Part shown: one piece after another, positions 33,288 through 41,965 of the stretch
Numbering within the stretch: the stretch's first letter is position 1
Layout: every line of letters begins with the position of its first letter
Source: Rhodospirillales bacterium RIFCSPLOWO2_02_FULL_58_16
Lineage (GTDB): Bacteria; Pseudomonadota; Alphaproteobacteria; Rhodospirillales; 2-02-FULL-58-16
DNA: 49,057 nt
Direction: 5' to 3'
Assembly: GCA_001830425.1 (NCBI GenBank)
Contig: MIAA01000050.1
Span: 546 to 49,602, forward strand
Made by a program: the position numbers and the translations under genes
The notes under the pieces: generated by a model
Databases searched by the model: none
What the model was told of the DNA's origin: nothing
Seen by the model: the letters and a program-made list of their open reading frames with translations, nothing else

Positions 33288-34378
33288 CGCTGTTCATGAC
33301 TCGCGGCATGTCCCTTGAAGCATGGGACAAAGCCGGGATGATCGACCGGGAGCTGGCTTTATACCGGCGGCTTCAGGAGCGGAAAGTGAAGGTCGGCATA
33401 GTCAGTTACGGCGGACCTTCTGAACTTTCTTACGCCGACCATTTGCCGGGACTAAAGATCATGTGCAACCGGTGGCGACTTCCCGCTTCCTGGTATGAGC
33501 GCCTGATTCCCTGGCTGCATGGATCATGGCTGCGCCGATCTAATGTGCTGAAGACCAATCAGATCAACGGGGGGCTTACGGCCCTTCGCGCCGCCCGCCT
33601 GTGGGGCAAGCCGTTGATTGTGCGGTGCGGCTATTTACTGTCGGATTCCCTTGCCGGCAAGGCCGGCGTCAATACCGCCCTGGCCATGGAGGTCAGCCTT
33701 TTCGCCGCCGCCCGGCGCGTGGTGGTTACGACCCAAGCCATGGCCGATGACGTGGCGCGTCGTTTGCCGCAAGCCGGGTCTAAAACGACCGTGATCCCCA
33801 ACTATGTAGACACGGACCTGTTTCGCCCCGACCGGGATGCAAAAAAAGATATAGATGTCCTGTTCATCGGTCGCTTGGCCGAACAGAAGAATATCGAGGA
33901 GCTGCTGAAGGCGGTGGCGCCTATGAAGGCGACCGTCGCCATTGTCGGTGATGGACCTCTGCGGGGACCGGTCGAGCAAGCCCAAACTGACCAAGGGAAT
34001 CGCCTTTGTTGGGTTCAGCGGATGGCGGGTAAGGACATTCCCGAACTTATGTCACGCGCCAAGGTATTCATTCTGCCATCGCATTGGGAGGGTCATCCCA
34101 AGGCGCTGATCGAGGCCATGGCCTGTGGGCTTCCCGTCATCGGCGGCGATTCTCCGGGAATTCGCGAAGTCATTAATCATGGAGTCACCGGTTGGCTCAG
34201 TGGTATTGATCATCAGGCGATCCGGGAAGCCATCACTTTTATCCTGGGGAATCCGGAGTTATGCGGAGCGCTGGGAAGCAATGCCCGCGCCCATGTCGTC
34301 GCCAATTATTCACTGAATATGATTGTTGAAAAGGAGTGGGCTTTGTTGCGGGAGCTTTGTGGTCAATGCGAAGGTTAA
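33278..34378 (+). CDS. GT4-family glycosyltransferase
   Basis: This 366-residue GT-B enzyme has the linker VIPNYVDTDLFRP, the donor-domain strand VLFIGRLAEQKNIEELL, AIVGDGPLRG, and the nucleotide-binding LPSHWEGHPKALIEAMACG with EGHPKALIE. It follows family order and length exactly. It starts with ATG inside the end of the previous gene (10-nt overlap), a strongly coupled arrangement. It should transfer a sugar from a nucleotide donor to the lipid-linked glycan in the cytoplasm; donor unknown. Confidence 0.88.
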   Translation: MRLTLFMTRGMSLEAWDKAGMIDRELALYRRLQERKVKVGIVSYGGPSELSYADHLPGLKIMCNRWRLPASWYERLIPWLHGSWLRRSNVLKTNQINGGLTALRAARLWGKPLIVRCGYLLSDSLAGKAGVNTALAMEVSLFAAARRVVVTTQAMADDVARRLPQAGSKTTVIPNYVDTDLFRPDRDAKKDIDVLFIGRLAEQKNIEELLKAVAPMKATVAIVGDGPLRGPVEQAQTDQGNRLCWVQRMAGKDIPELMSRAKVFILPSHWEGHPKALIEAMACGLPVIGGDSPGIREVINHGVTGWLSGIDHQAIREAITFILGNPELCGALGSNARAHVVANYSLNMIVEKEWALLRELCGQCEG

Positions 34379-35133
34379 GACGCCTTATCGGCGGCTTTCT
34401 CGGGTTTTTCCTCTCGACTCTGCCTGCCGCCCAACTCCAGACCCTGATCGCCGATCTGGTCAACCGACGGACAATGAAGATGGCGCCGGATGAAGGCTTG
34501 CGTTTCCTGTTCCGCCTTGATGGAGTCTTGTACAATCTGGCCGGACGGCTGGCCGAACGTTATGGAGAAGGGGTGCATGTTAAACACCGCCTTACCCGTT
34601 ACCACGATTTTTTTGTTGATCGTCTTGACCGGGCCGAGCGTGTTCTGGAGATAGGGTGCGGCGCCGGTAATTTGGCCCATGATGTGGCGATGCGCGCCGG
34701 ATGCTCCGTTACCGCCCTGGAAATAGATAGTGGAAAAATTGATATCGCCAAGAGTCGCTTTCCCGACTCTCCCGTTTTATGGTTGGTGGGAGACGCCGTG
34801 CAAAACCTTCCGGGGGAGAGGTTTGACGTGGTGATCATGTCCAACCTGCTTGAGCACTTGACCGAAAGAATCCGCTTCCTCAGCCGCGTTGCAGACGTTA
34901 CCGGCGCCGAACGCTTTCTTCTCAGGGTTCCTCTGTTCGAGCGTGACTGGCGGGTTCCCTTGAAGAAGGAACTGGGCGTGGAATGGCGATTAGACCCTAC
35001 TCATGAAACGGAATATACGTTGGAATCTTTCGCCGAAGAGATGGCCGAGGCCGGCCTTGCGATCATCCATCAGGAAGTCCGCTGGGGTGAGATATGGGCG
35101 GAAGCAACTCCGATAAAGCAAGGAAGTCATTAA
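34366..35133 (+). CDS. SAM-dependent methyltransferase (paralogue 1)
   Basis: ATG at 34366 is chosen over the TTG at 34336 because the product then begins MRRLRRL, like the paralogue at 46706 (MRKFCKAL). The 255 residues include KHRLTRYHDFFVDRL, SAM loop VLEIGCGAGNLAHD, VVIMSNLLEHLTER and LLRVPLFERDWRVPLKKELG near the end. The HDFFVD and VPLFER(D/H)W segments are shared with 46706-47461, pointing to duplication. It overlaps the upstream GT4 gene by 13 nt and the carbamoyltransferase by 1 nt. The substrate is probably a glycan sugar. Confidence 0.78.
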   Translation: MRRLRRLIGGFLGFFLSTLPAAQLQTLIADLVNRRTMKMAPDEGLRFLFRLDGVLYNLAGRLAERYGEGVHVKHRLTRYHDFFVDRLDRAERVLEIGCGAGNLAHDVAMRAGCSVTALEIDSGKIDIAKSRFPDSPVLWLVGDAVQNLPGERFDVVIMSNLLEHLTERIRFLSRVADVTGAERFLLRVPLFERDWRVPLKKELGVEWRLDPTHETEYTLESFAEEMAEAGLAIIHQEVRWGEIWAEATPIKQGSH

Positions 35134-36761
35134 TGTACGTTCTCGGCGTCGGCGGCTATATGCATGACTATAATTGCTGTCTGATCGACGTCGGCGGCAA
35201 GCGCGTCGCCATGGCCGAGGCCGAGCGGTTCTCCAGGAGCAAACACCATGTGGTGCGCGGGGAAGCCGAGGTCATGGCGCCGGTTCGCGTGGTCTGCGAC
35301 AGCCTCGGCATCAATCCGCGAAAGATCGACGTGGTGGTTCACGGCCATGCCGATCCCTTCCAGGTCAAGGAATGGCTGAAAAATGAATTGCCCAAGGCCA
35401 GGCATGTAGAGGTTGATCATCATCTCTGCCATGCCGCCGGAGCCTTCTACTCATCCGCTTATGACAAGGCGCTGATTGTTTCCATCGACGGTTTCGGCGA
35501 CGGCTCTTCCGGGGTCATCGCCTCCGGCGACGGCATGAATATAAGCGAGGTGACCAGGATCAGCGACGCCGACAGCATCGGCCTTGAATACCTGCGGGCG
35601 ACCTATCACCTCGGCCTCGGCGGCTACGGGGCGGAGGGCAAGACCCAGGGGCTGGCCCCCTATGGGGAGCCGACGGTGTTTGACGACTATATGAATGAAA
35701 TCCGGGTGACTGCCGATGGAAACATTATTCTTTCCGACCGGCTCAAGAGTCAGAGTTCCACTCTCGCCGTTGAAGGCGGCTACCTCAACACCCAAATTCT
35801 CACCAACCGCTTCCTTGATGATTACGGACCCAGGCGCATAACGCCCGAACCGTTGACCAAGGATCACAACAATCTGGCGGCAAGCGTGCAGAAGATGCTG
35901 GAGCATGTAATCGGCGAAGTTTGCCTTAACGGCAAAAGTAAAACCGGCCACGATGCTCTGGTCGTGTCGGGGGGGGTGATGATGAACTCATCGCTGAACG
36001 GTCGCCTTCTTGAAAGCGGCGCCTTCAAGGGCATCTACGCCCTGCCCATGGCGTCCGACAGGGGGATCGGGTTGGGCGCGGCCCTTTATTATGTACATGC
36101 CGAGATCAAGGTTCCCCGGTTCTTTGAACTGGATACGGTATTTTTCGGCGGAACCTGTTCCGACAAGGCCGCCGCCAAGGCGATGAAAAAAGCCGGGATC
36201 AGGCCTTTCGTCGTCGACGATATTCATGGTTACGCCGCAGAGGCTCTCAGCGAGGGAAAGATCATCGGCTGGGTTCAGGGACGTTCCGAGATGGGGGCCA
36301 GGGCATTGGGTCATCGCAGTATTTTGGCCGATCCCGGGAAGGCCGAAATGAAGGACATCATTAATCAAAGGGTCAAGCACCGGGAATGGTTCCGCCCCTT
36401 CGCCCCGGCGGTATTGGCCGAGAAAGCCGAAGATTATTTCGATTTTCCCGAAGGCGTCGCCGACCTGTCGTTCATGACCTTCACCGTTAAGGCCAAGGAC
36501 AAGGCTGTTGATGACGCCGCCGCCGCTATTCATGTCGATAAAACGGCGCGGGTGCAGACCGTAGATGAGGAGCGCAACCCGGATTTACACAAACTCATCA
36601 GCCGTTTTGATAAGCTGACCGGCGTTCCCATACTGCTCAACACCAGCTTCAACGATAATAATGAACCTATCGTTGAAACCGAGGCGGATGCGGTAAAGAC
36701 GTTCATGAAGACCGACATGGACGTGCTTTGCATAGGCAACGTGGTCGGGGTCAAGAACTGA
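35133..36761 (+). CDS. Carbamoyltransferase (NodU/CmcH family)
   Basis: It transfers a carbamoyl group from carbamoyl phosphate, via carbamoyl-AMP, to a hydroxyl of a sugar. The 542-residue product has the N-terminal ASKHA-like domain with VDHHLCHAAGAFYSSAY (metal-binding histidines) and SIDGFGDGSSG, then SGGVMMNSSLNG. The C-terminal carbamoyltransferase domain has WVQGRSEMGARALGHRSIL and LLNTSFNDNNEPIVET. ATG at 35133 follows AAGGA by 8 bases; the upstream in-frame extension to 35094 lies inside the previous gene. Homologues carbamoylate Nod factors, antibiotics and O-antigen sugars. Confidence 0.9.
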   Translation: MYVLGVGGYMHDYNCCLIDVGGKRVAMAEAERFSRSKHHVVRGEAEVMAPVRVVCDSLGINPRKIDVVVHGHADPFQVKEWLKNELPKARHVEVDHHLCHAAGAFYSSAYDKALIVSIDGFGDGSSGVIASGDGMNISEVTRISDADSIGLEYLRATYHLGLGGYGAEGKTQGLAPYGEPTVFDDYMNEIRVTADGNIILSDRLKSQSSTLAVEGGYLNTQILTNRFLDDYGPRRITPEPLTKDHNNLAASVQKMLEHVIGEVCLNGKSKTGHDALVVSGGVMMNSSLNGRLLESGAFKGIYALPMASDRGIGLGAALYYVHAEIKVPRFFELDTVFFGGTCSDKAAAKAMKKAGIRPFVVDDIHGYAAEALSEGKIIGWVQGRSEMGARALGHRSILADPGKAEMKDIINQRVKHREWFRPFAPAVLAEKAEDYFDFPEGVADLSFMTFTVKAKDKAVDDAAAAIHVDKTARVQTVDEERNPDLHKLISRFDKLTGVPILLNTSFNDNNEPIVETEADAVKTFMKTDMDVLCIGNVVGVKN

Positions 36762-37708
36762 TGGATTATAAATATTTCAGATATGCCGGGCGCGTCGCCG
36801 AACTGGTGCGTGACAATGGCCTGAAAGAGGGACTCCGTCAGGCCTTGGTGCGCTTTTTGCTTACCGGCAAGGATATTTTGCCGCTGGCCCGCGTTAAAAA
36901 GGAAGGCCTGTTTGCTACCGATGTGGATGCCGTCCACGAGCGGGAGAAAATCAGAATCCGCTCTACGCCGATGATGTTTGACGCTTCGCATGTAGACGCC
37001 GCCTATCCGCTGGTTTTCGAGAAAGACGGCAAGTTCCTGCGTCATGTATTTTTGCCGGCCAAGGGCAAAAGTCGGGGGCTGGTCGTGCGCTTCCATGGCC
37101 ATAACGCCTTTCGGCATTTGGGGATAATGAAATCGTGGGAACATTTTGACGTGCTGGCTCCCTGGGATACTTTCGGCTGGAAACGTCAGGGAAGCTGGTT
37201 CTGGGGTGAAAAAGGCGACGGCTTCGTCGCTGAAATGATTCAGGAATTGATTGCCGGTTTTCGCGACAAGTCGCCGGGGCTGCCGTGGTTCTGCACGGGC
37301 GGCTCGATGGGCGGATTCGGCGCTCTTTACCACGGCATACGCTACGGCTGCGACGGCATTTACGTCTTGTATCCGCAGGTTGATCTTAATGCCAAGATTG
37401 ACGATTACGGCGGCGATGTCGCCGATAACCCCTATGCCTATCTGCGCGGCGATAACATGCCGGACTTGCTGGAAATCGCCGGGAATAGTGAAACCCTGCC
37501 TCCCATGTTCCTGATCCAGAATCAATACGATCACGTTAATCCTTTTGCCGACCATGCCTTTCGCCTGCTGGAAATCTACAATCGCCGCAAGGGCTGGTAC
37601 GGCCTTCGCGTACATCCGTCGGTAGGACATGACGGCGACGGCAGTCAGGAAGAAGCGGAGCTGTTTTTCTCGATGATCCTGGACCGGAAGGAGGGGCGGT
37701 TGAAGTGA
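36761..37708 (+). CDS. Alpha/beta hydrolase
   Basis: This 315-residue cytoplasmic hydrolase has the nucleophile elbow CTGGSMGGFGALYHG (Ser in GGSMGG), an acid in LIQNQYDHVNPFAD and a histidine in VHPSVGHDGDGS, together a complete catalytic triad. ATG at 36761 shares one base with the carbamoyltransferase stop (TGATG). No signal peptide is seen. It could be an esterase or acyl-transferring enzyme acting on glycan substituents. The tight coupling to the carbamoyltransferase hints at a shared substrate. The specific reaction is not evident. Confidence 0.7.
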   Translation: MDYKYFRYAGRVAELVRDNGLKEGLRQALVRFLLTGKDILPLARVKKEGLFATDVDAVHEREKIRIRSTPMMFDASHVDAAYPLVFEKDGKFLRHVFLPAKGKSRGLVVRFHGHNAFRHLGIMKSWEHFDVLAPWDTFGWKRQGSWFWGEKGDGFVAEMIQELIAGFRDKSPGLPWFCTGGSMGGFGALYHGIRYGCDGIYVLYPQVDLNAKIDDYGGDVADNPYAYLRGDNMPDLLEIAGNSETLPPMFLIQNQYDHVNPFADHAFRLLEIYNRRKGWYGLRVHPSVGHDGDGSQEEAELFFSMILDRKEGRLK

Positions 37709-38703
37709 CGGCGCCGACCGTCAGCGTGCTGATGGCCGTTCATAACGGGGAGGCTTTCCTGGCCGACGCCGTCGCCGGCGTTCTTGCGCAGACGGGACCG
37801 AGTTTCGAGTTCATCATCATCGACGACGGTTCCGGCGACAAGACGGCGGAGATGCTTGCTTCCCTGACCGACCCGCGCATCATTACCCGTCGCAACGCCG
37901 ATAATCTGGGCCTGACGGCGTCCCTCAACATCGGCCTAAAAATGGCCAGGGGTGAATTTATCGCCCGCATGGATGTAGATGACCAGTCCCTGCCCGGTCG
38001 TCTGGAGGCCCAGGTCGAGGCCCTGGCCCGGAGCGGGGCCTCCATCTGTTTCTGCCGCTGCCTGATCGCCGATGAAGCGACGGGCGGGGAAAAAGAACGG
38101 CGGGAACCGGATTGGCCGCTGGTTCGCTGGCGGGTTCTCTTTGACAATGCCTTCGGCGCTCATTCGGCGGCGATGTTCCGCCGCCAAGCCATAATTGATG
38201 CGGGCGGCTACGACGAAGGATTCCGCTATGCCCAGGATTATGATCTTTGGGACAGGTGCCTGACTCGCGGCCTTGAGTTTGTTTACGAGCCAAAGCCTCT
38301 GCTTCGCTTTTGCGCGCACCGGCAGTCTATTACCTCCCTTCGCGCCAAGGAGCAGGCCGAGGCGGCGCGTGTCGTCAGCATTCGCGCCCTGAAGCGGGCA
38401 TTTGATAATGTGCCGGAAGATGAGTTGGCGGGGTTGCGTTGGCTGATGACCGGATATGATTTCCCCCGGCAACCGGGCGCCGTAGATGCCGCCCTTCACG
38501 GCTGTTTGAAGCGGGCCGGTCGTTTTTCCGCTCCATCCGTATGGAAGGACGCCGCCTCGCGGCTGGCTCGTCGTTTGAAGGATTTGGATGGAGCAAGACG
38601 CAGGACGGCGGTTCGGCGTATGCTGGAGGCGGCGGTTCGCTCCCGCTCCGCAACGGCCTTGGCGCGCTCCGTTTATGCGATGTTTTTTCCGGGGAGAGTC
38701 TGA
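37705..38703 (+). CDS. GT2-family glycosyltransferase
   Basis: This 332-residue GT-A enzyme has VSVLMAVHNGEAFLADAV, the donor-binding FIIIDDGSGDKT, the DXD-type ARMDVDDQSLPGRLE and the acceptor-side YDEGFRYAQDYDLWDR (the ED/QD-DLW signature). The GTG start overlaps the hydrolase stop (GTGA). It is a normal WcaA/WbbL-type transferase that adds one sugar to the lipid-linked glycan. Sugar specificity cannot be read. The C-terminal 90 residues are basic, which may help membrane contact. Confidence 0.85.
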   Translation: MTAPTVSVLMAVHNGEAFLADAVAGVLAQTGPSFEFIIIDDGSGDKTAEMLASLTDPRIITRRNADNLGLTASLNIGLKMARGEFIARMDVDDQSLPGRLEAQVEALARSGASICFCRCLIADEATGGEKERREPDWPLVRWRVLFDNAFGAHSAAMFRRQAIIDAGGYDEGFRYAQDYDLWDRCLTRGLEFVYEPKPLLRFCAHRQSITSLRAKEQAEAARVVSIRALKRAFDNVPEDELAGLRWLMTGYDFPRQPGAVDAALHGCLKRAGRFSAPSVWKDAASRLARRLKDLDGARRRTAVRRMLEAAVRSRSATALARSVYAMFFPGRV

Positions 38704-39480
38704 ATGGTAAAATCCCTGCTGTTGAAAATGATCGGCTCTCATGGTTACGAACTGCATCGGAAAGACGGACGCTCCTCCTTTGCCGGCGTACTCAGACATG
38801 CCAAGAAGATGGGAGTGAATCCGGCGGAGGTGATTGATGTCGGCGCCGCTCACGGGCGATTTACCGAGATATGCTCCAGGATATTCCCCAACGCCGGTTA
38901 TCTGTTGATCGAGCCGCTGAAGGAATACACGCCTTATCTGGATAAGGTGTGTTCGAAGCTGTCCCGCTCCCGGCATATCCTCATCGCCGCCGCTTCCCGG
39001 TCGGGGGAAATGACGCTCAATGTCCATCCTGATCTGGTGGGGTCATCATTTTATCGCGAGGATGAGGATTCCGATGTCAACGGCGTTCCGCGCTCCGTTT
39101 CGACGGCGCCGCTTGATGATCTGGTCAAGAACGCGGGAGCGTTGTCTCCCTACCTGCTCAAGGTGGATGTGCAGGGCAGTGAACTGGATGTTCTTTACGG
39201 CGCCGGGGAGACATTGAAAAATACCGAGCTGCTTATTCTCGAAGCATCTTTCCTGTCGTTCTTCGCCGGCGCTCCGATCTTTTATGACGTGATCGCGCAT
39301 ATGAAATCCAGGGGGTTTGTTGTTTACGACATTTTCGGATTGTCTCACCGGCCCCTGGACGGCGCGTTGGCCCAGGCCGACATCGCCTTTGTCAAAGAGG
39401 ACAGTCCGTTAAGGGCCGATCATCATTACGCCACCGGCGAGCAGCGCCGAGCCTTGACAAGGCGTCTTAGGACCCGGTGA
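38704..39480 (+). CDS. FkbM-family methyltransferase
   Basis: This 258-residue protein has the FkbM pattern: VIDVGAAHGRFTEICSRIFP (SAM loop), YLLIEPLKEY, VSTAPLDDLV and YLLKVDVQGSELDVLYGAGE, where the DVQGSE segment is the family signature. The end (HRPLDGALAQADIAFVKED) is typical too. FkbM enzymes O-methylate sugars or related hydroxyls. It starts directly after the GT2 stop and overlaps the next GT by 4 nt, so it may methylate the sugar added by one of its neighbours. Confidence 0.88.
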   Translation: MVKSLLLKMIGSHGYELHRKDGRSSFAGVLRHAKKMGVNPAEVIDVGAAHGRFTEICSRIFPNAGYLLIEPLKEYTPYLDKVCSKLSRSRHILIAAASRSGEMTLNVHPDLVGSSFYREDEDSDVNGVPRSVSTAPLDDLVKNAGALSPYLLKVDVQGSELDVLYGAGETLKNTELLILEASFLSFFAGAPIFYDVIAHMKSRGFVVYDIFGLSHRPLDGALAQADIAFVKEDSPLRADHHYATGEQRRALTRRLRTR

Positions 39481-40676
39481 GCAAACGCATCGCCATTGTT
39501 TCGGACATGGTTCCGCCTTCCTGGGGCGGCGGCATCGCCAGTTCTCATTACCATCTTTCCCGCGTACTCAAAAAGAACGGGTATGAGGTCAAGGCGTTTG
39601 CCTGCTTTGATCAAGGGGGAGACGCCAAGGATGTAGTCAGGCGCAGAAGCCCGCAATGGATGGTGCGCCTCATCCGTCGGGCCAACAGTCTGCTGTTCCG
39701 TTTTCTCGACCGGGAAAAAGCCGCCTACCAGTTCGCCGACATCCTGTTGCGGGCATGGGGAGCTTTTCGGCTTAACGGTGATCTATCCCAATTTCGGCCC
39801 GATGTTATTATCCTTCCCGATCATGGAGCGCCCGGCCTCTTCATCCGCCCCATCAAGGGATGCCGCTGGGTGCTGATCGCCCATCACAATCCCATGCGCT
39901 TTCTCGACTTGCCGTTGATTGGCCCCCATTCCGAGCGGGACGCGCGCATAGCCATGCGGCTGGAGGATCGTGTTCTTAAAACCATCGACAAGGTGATCTG
40001 CCCCTCCGCTTACATGAAGGAAGTTTTTTCGGCGTCGCATCGCTTTAATGGCCCGGTGGAGGTTGCGCCGAACCTTGTTGAGGATGATTTCCTTGACGGC
40101 GTTGAGATGGCGGACCCGCGTCGGGATATGGGCCTGGAAGCGGACGCTCCCCTTATCTACATCCCGGCCGGGGGCAATAAGTTCAAGGGTGCGCTGATGC
40201 TGTGCGATGTCGTCAAGGGCCTGTGCGGGGCCGCCGGGGGGCCTGTCGGTTTTTATATTTCCGGCGCCGTGCCGCCGGAGCTTGGCGAGCGCCTTCACGC
40301 CGTATCTCCCAAGGCTCGATGGTTCATGCCCGGCAATGTAAGCGGTGAAGAAAATTTGTCATGGATAAAGGCTTGTTCTTTCGGCATTTGTCTGAGTCTG
40401 GTGGAAAATTACAGCATGGCTTTGCTGGAGGCGGCGCTGTGCGGACTTCCCATGGTCGCTTTCGATGTGGGAGGCAACCGGGAGATCATTGTCTCCGGCG
40501 AAACCGGTTTTCTCGCCGCTGAATTGGACACGGTTGCTTTGATTGGATCGGCGTCCCGATTACTTGACCCGTCCGAACTGGACGACATGCGTCGGCGAAC
40601 TTTTGCCGATGCGCGGGCGCGGTTGAGCGAGGCCGCCGTCGCTCCCCGCTGCATAAAAAGCATTCTGGGCCTGTAG
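39477..40676 (+). CDS. GT4-family glycosyltransferase
   Basis: This 399-residue GT-B transferase has the N-terminal IAIVSDMVPPSWGGGIASSH acceptor-binding loop, VICPSAYMKEVF, VAPNLVEDDF, PLIYIPAGGNKFKGA, and the donor site LSLVENYSMALLEAALCG with a later FDVGGNREIIV. The VENYSMALLE segment replaces EGFGxxxLE but keeps both acidic residues. The GTG start overlaps the FkbM stop (GTGA) and the stop overlaps the GTG of the next gene. Confidence 0.83.
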   Translation: MSKRIAIVSDMVPPSWGGGIASSHYHLSRVLKKNGYEVKAFACFDQGGDAKDVVRRRSPQWMVRLIRRANSLLFRFLDREKAAYQFADILLRAWGAFRLNGDLSQFRPDVIILPDHGAPGLFIRPIKGCRWVLIAHHNPMRFLDLPLIGPHSERDARIAMRLEDRVLKTIDKVICPSAYMKEVFSASHRFNGPVEVAPNLVEDDFLDGVEMADPRRDMGLEADAPLIYIPAGGNKFKGALMLCDVVKGLCGAAGGPVGFYISGAVPPELGERLHAVSPKARWFMPGNVSGEENLSWIKACSFGICLSLVENYSMALLEAALCGLPMVAFDVGGNREIIVSGETGFLAAELDTVALIGSASRLLDPSELDDMRRRTFADARARLSEAAVAPRCIKSILGL

Positions 40677-41965
40677 TGCGCATCCTTCAGGTAAACACAT
40701 TCGATGTCGGCGGCGGCGCCGAGATGGTGGCGTCGCGTTTGCACGCAAGCTATCGCCAAGCCGGAAACCGGGCGCGGCTTGCGGTCAAGAAAAAGCTCGG
40801 CGATGACCCGGATGTTTTCGCCATCCCCGAAACCGGCGCATTTTTGAAAGCCTCTACGGCGATCGGATCATTAAGATTGCCGGGCTGCGGATTGCTTGGG
40901 CAGGTGTTGCGTGACGCGGCCAGACCGGGAGCAAGAGGCAATCGGTCGCGGGGAATCGAGGATTTTGATTTCCCGTCCACGAGGACGCTTGCCGAGCGTT
41001 CCGATATCCTCCAATGCCATAATCTTCACGGCAACTACTTCGACCTTTGCGCCTTGCCCGTTCTTTCCAGGGCGTTGCCGGTGGTTCTGACCCTGCACGA
41101 TAGCTGGATGTTAAGCGGCCACTGCGCCCATTCCTTTGATTGTACGCGGTGGAAGACGGGCTGCGGCGCGTGTCCCGATCTTGGCATTTATCCGGCGGTC
41201 AAGAGCGACTCCACCGCATACAATTGGCGGCGCAAGCAGGATATTTACACCGGCAGCCGCCTTTACGTCGCCGCTCCTTCCAACTGGCTGATGGAGCGGG
41301 TGGAACAGTCCATGATGATGCCGGGGATTGTTGAAAGACGGGTGATCGGCAACGGCATTGATGATTGTTTTTTTCAGGCGGCGGACGGCGGCGGCGTTCG
41401 CCGCTCCCTCGGCATCGCCGACGACGCCAAGGTTCTTCTGTTTGCCGCCAACACCATCCGCGAAAATGAGTGGAAGGACTACAATACATTGCGCGGCGCC
41501 ATTGAGCGGGTTGCCAACAAACTTGGCGGTCAGGAAGTGGTCCTAATTGCCCTTGGCGATAACGGCCCCGAAGAAAAGATCGGCGACGTTCGATTGTGCT
41601 TCGTTCCGTTCCAACGTGATCCGGCGAAGGTTGCCGCCTACTACCGGGCCGCCGATGTGTACCTGCACGCGGCGCGGGTCGAGACATTCTCGTTGACTAT
41701 TGCCGAGGCCATGGCTTGCGGAACGCCGGTAGTGGCGACGTCGGTCGGCGCCGTACCCGAGCGCGTCGGCAAGGACACGGGGATGCTGGTCAGCCCCGGC
41801 GACGAAGAAGCCATGGCCTCGGCGACGGTTCGGCTCTTGACCGACGGGGATTTGTGCCGGAAGCTCGGCGCCAACGCCGAACGGCTGGCCGTGAGCGCCT
41901 ACCGGGCGGAGACGCAGGCGCAAGCCTATCTGGACTGGTTCAGGGAAATTCTGGAAAGCAGGTGA
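40676..41965 (+). CDS. GT4-family glycosyltransferase, WcaC-like
   Basis: This 429-residue transferase has the opening RILQVNTFDVGGGAEMVA, then LQCHNLHGNYFDL, LTLHDSWMLSGHCAHSFDC and the cysteine cluster WKTGCGACPDLGIYP. These recur in colanic-acid WcaC-like GT4 enzymes. The donor domain shows VLLFAANTIRENEWKDY and LHAARVETFSLTIAEAMACG (ETFSLTIAE). GTG at 40676 uses the last base of the previous stop codon. The cysteines may bind a metal or be structural. Confidence 0.86.
   Translation: MRILQVNTFDVGGGAEMVASRLHASYRQAGNRARLAVKKKLGDDPDVFAIPETGAFLKASTAIGSLRLPGCGLLGQVLRDAARPGARGNRSRGIEDFDFPSTRTLAERSDILQCHNLHGNYFDLCALPVLSRALPVVLTLHDSWMLSGHCAHSFDCTRWKTGCGACPDLGIYPAVKSDSTAYNWRRKQDIYTGSRLYVAAPSNWLMERVEQSMMMPGIVERRVIGNGIDDCFFQAADGGGVRRSLGIADDAKVLLFAANTIRENEWKDYNTLRGAIERVANKLGGQEVVLIALGDNGPEEKIGDVRLCFVPFQRDPAKVAAYYRAADVYLHAARVETFSLTIAEAMACGTPVVATSVGAVPERVGKDTGMLVSPGDEEAMASATVRLLTDGDLCRKLGANAERLAVSAYRAETQAQAYLDWFREILESR

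Noticed and set aside
36530-37630. Long minus-strand open frame of 366 codons opposite the hydrolase gene
   Set aside because: It covers well-supported carbamoyltransferase and hydrolase coding sequence and shows no motif or ribosome site of its own.
37936-39027. Minus-strand open frame of 363 codons
   Set aside because: It is the shadow of the GT2 and FkbM genes, whose family motifs are unambiguous on the plus strand.
41716-41964. N-terminal extension of the GT2 gene
   Set aside because: It lies within the GT4 gene in another frame, and the GT-A core begins right at the ATG overlapping the upstream stop.
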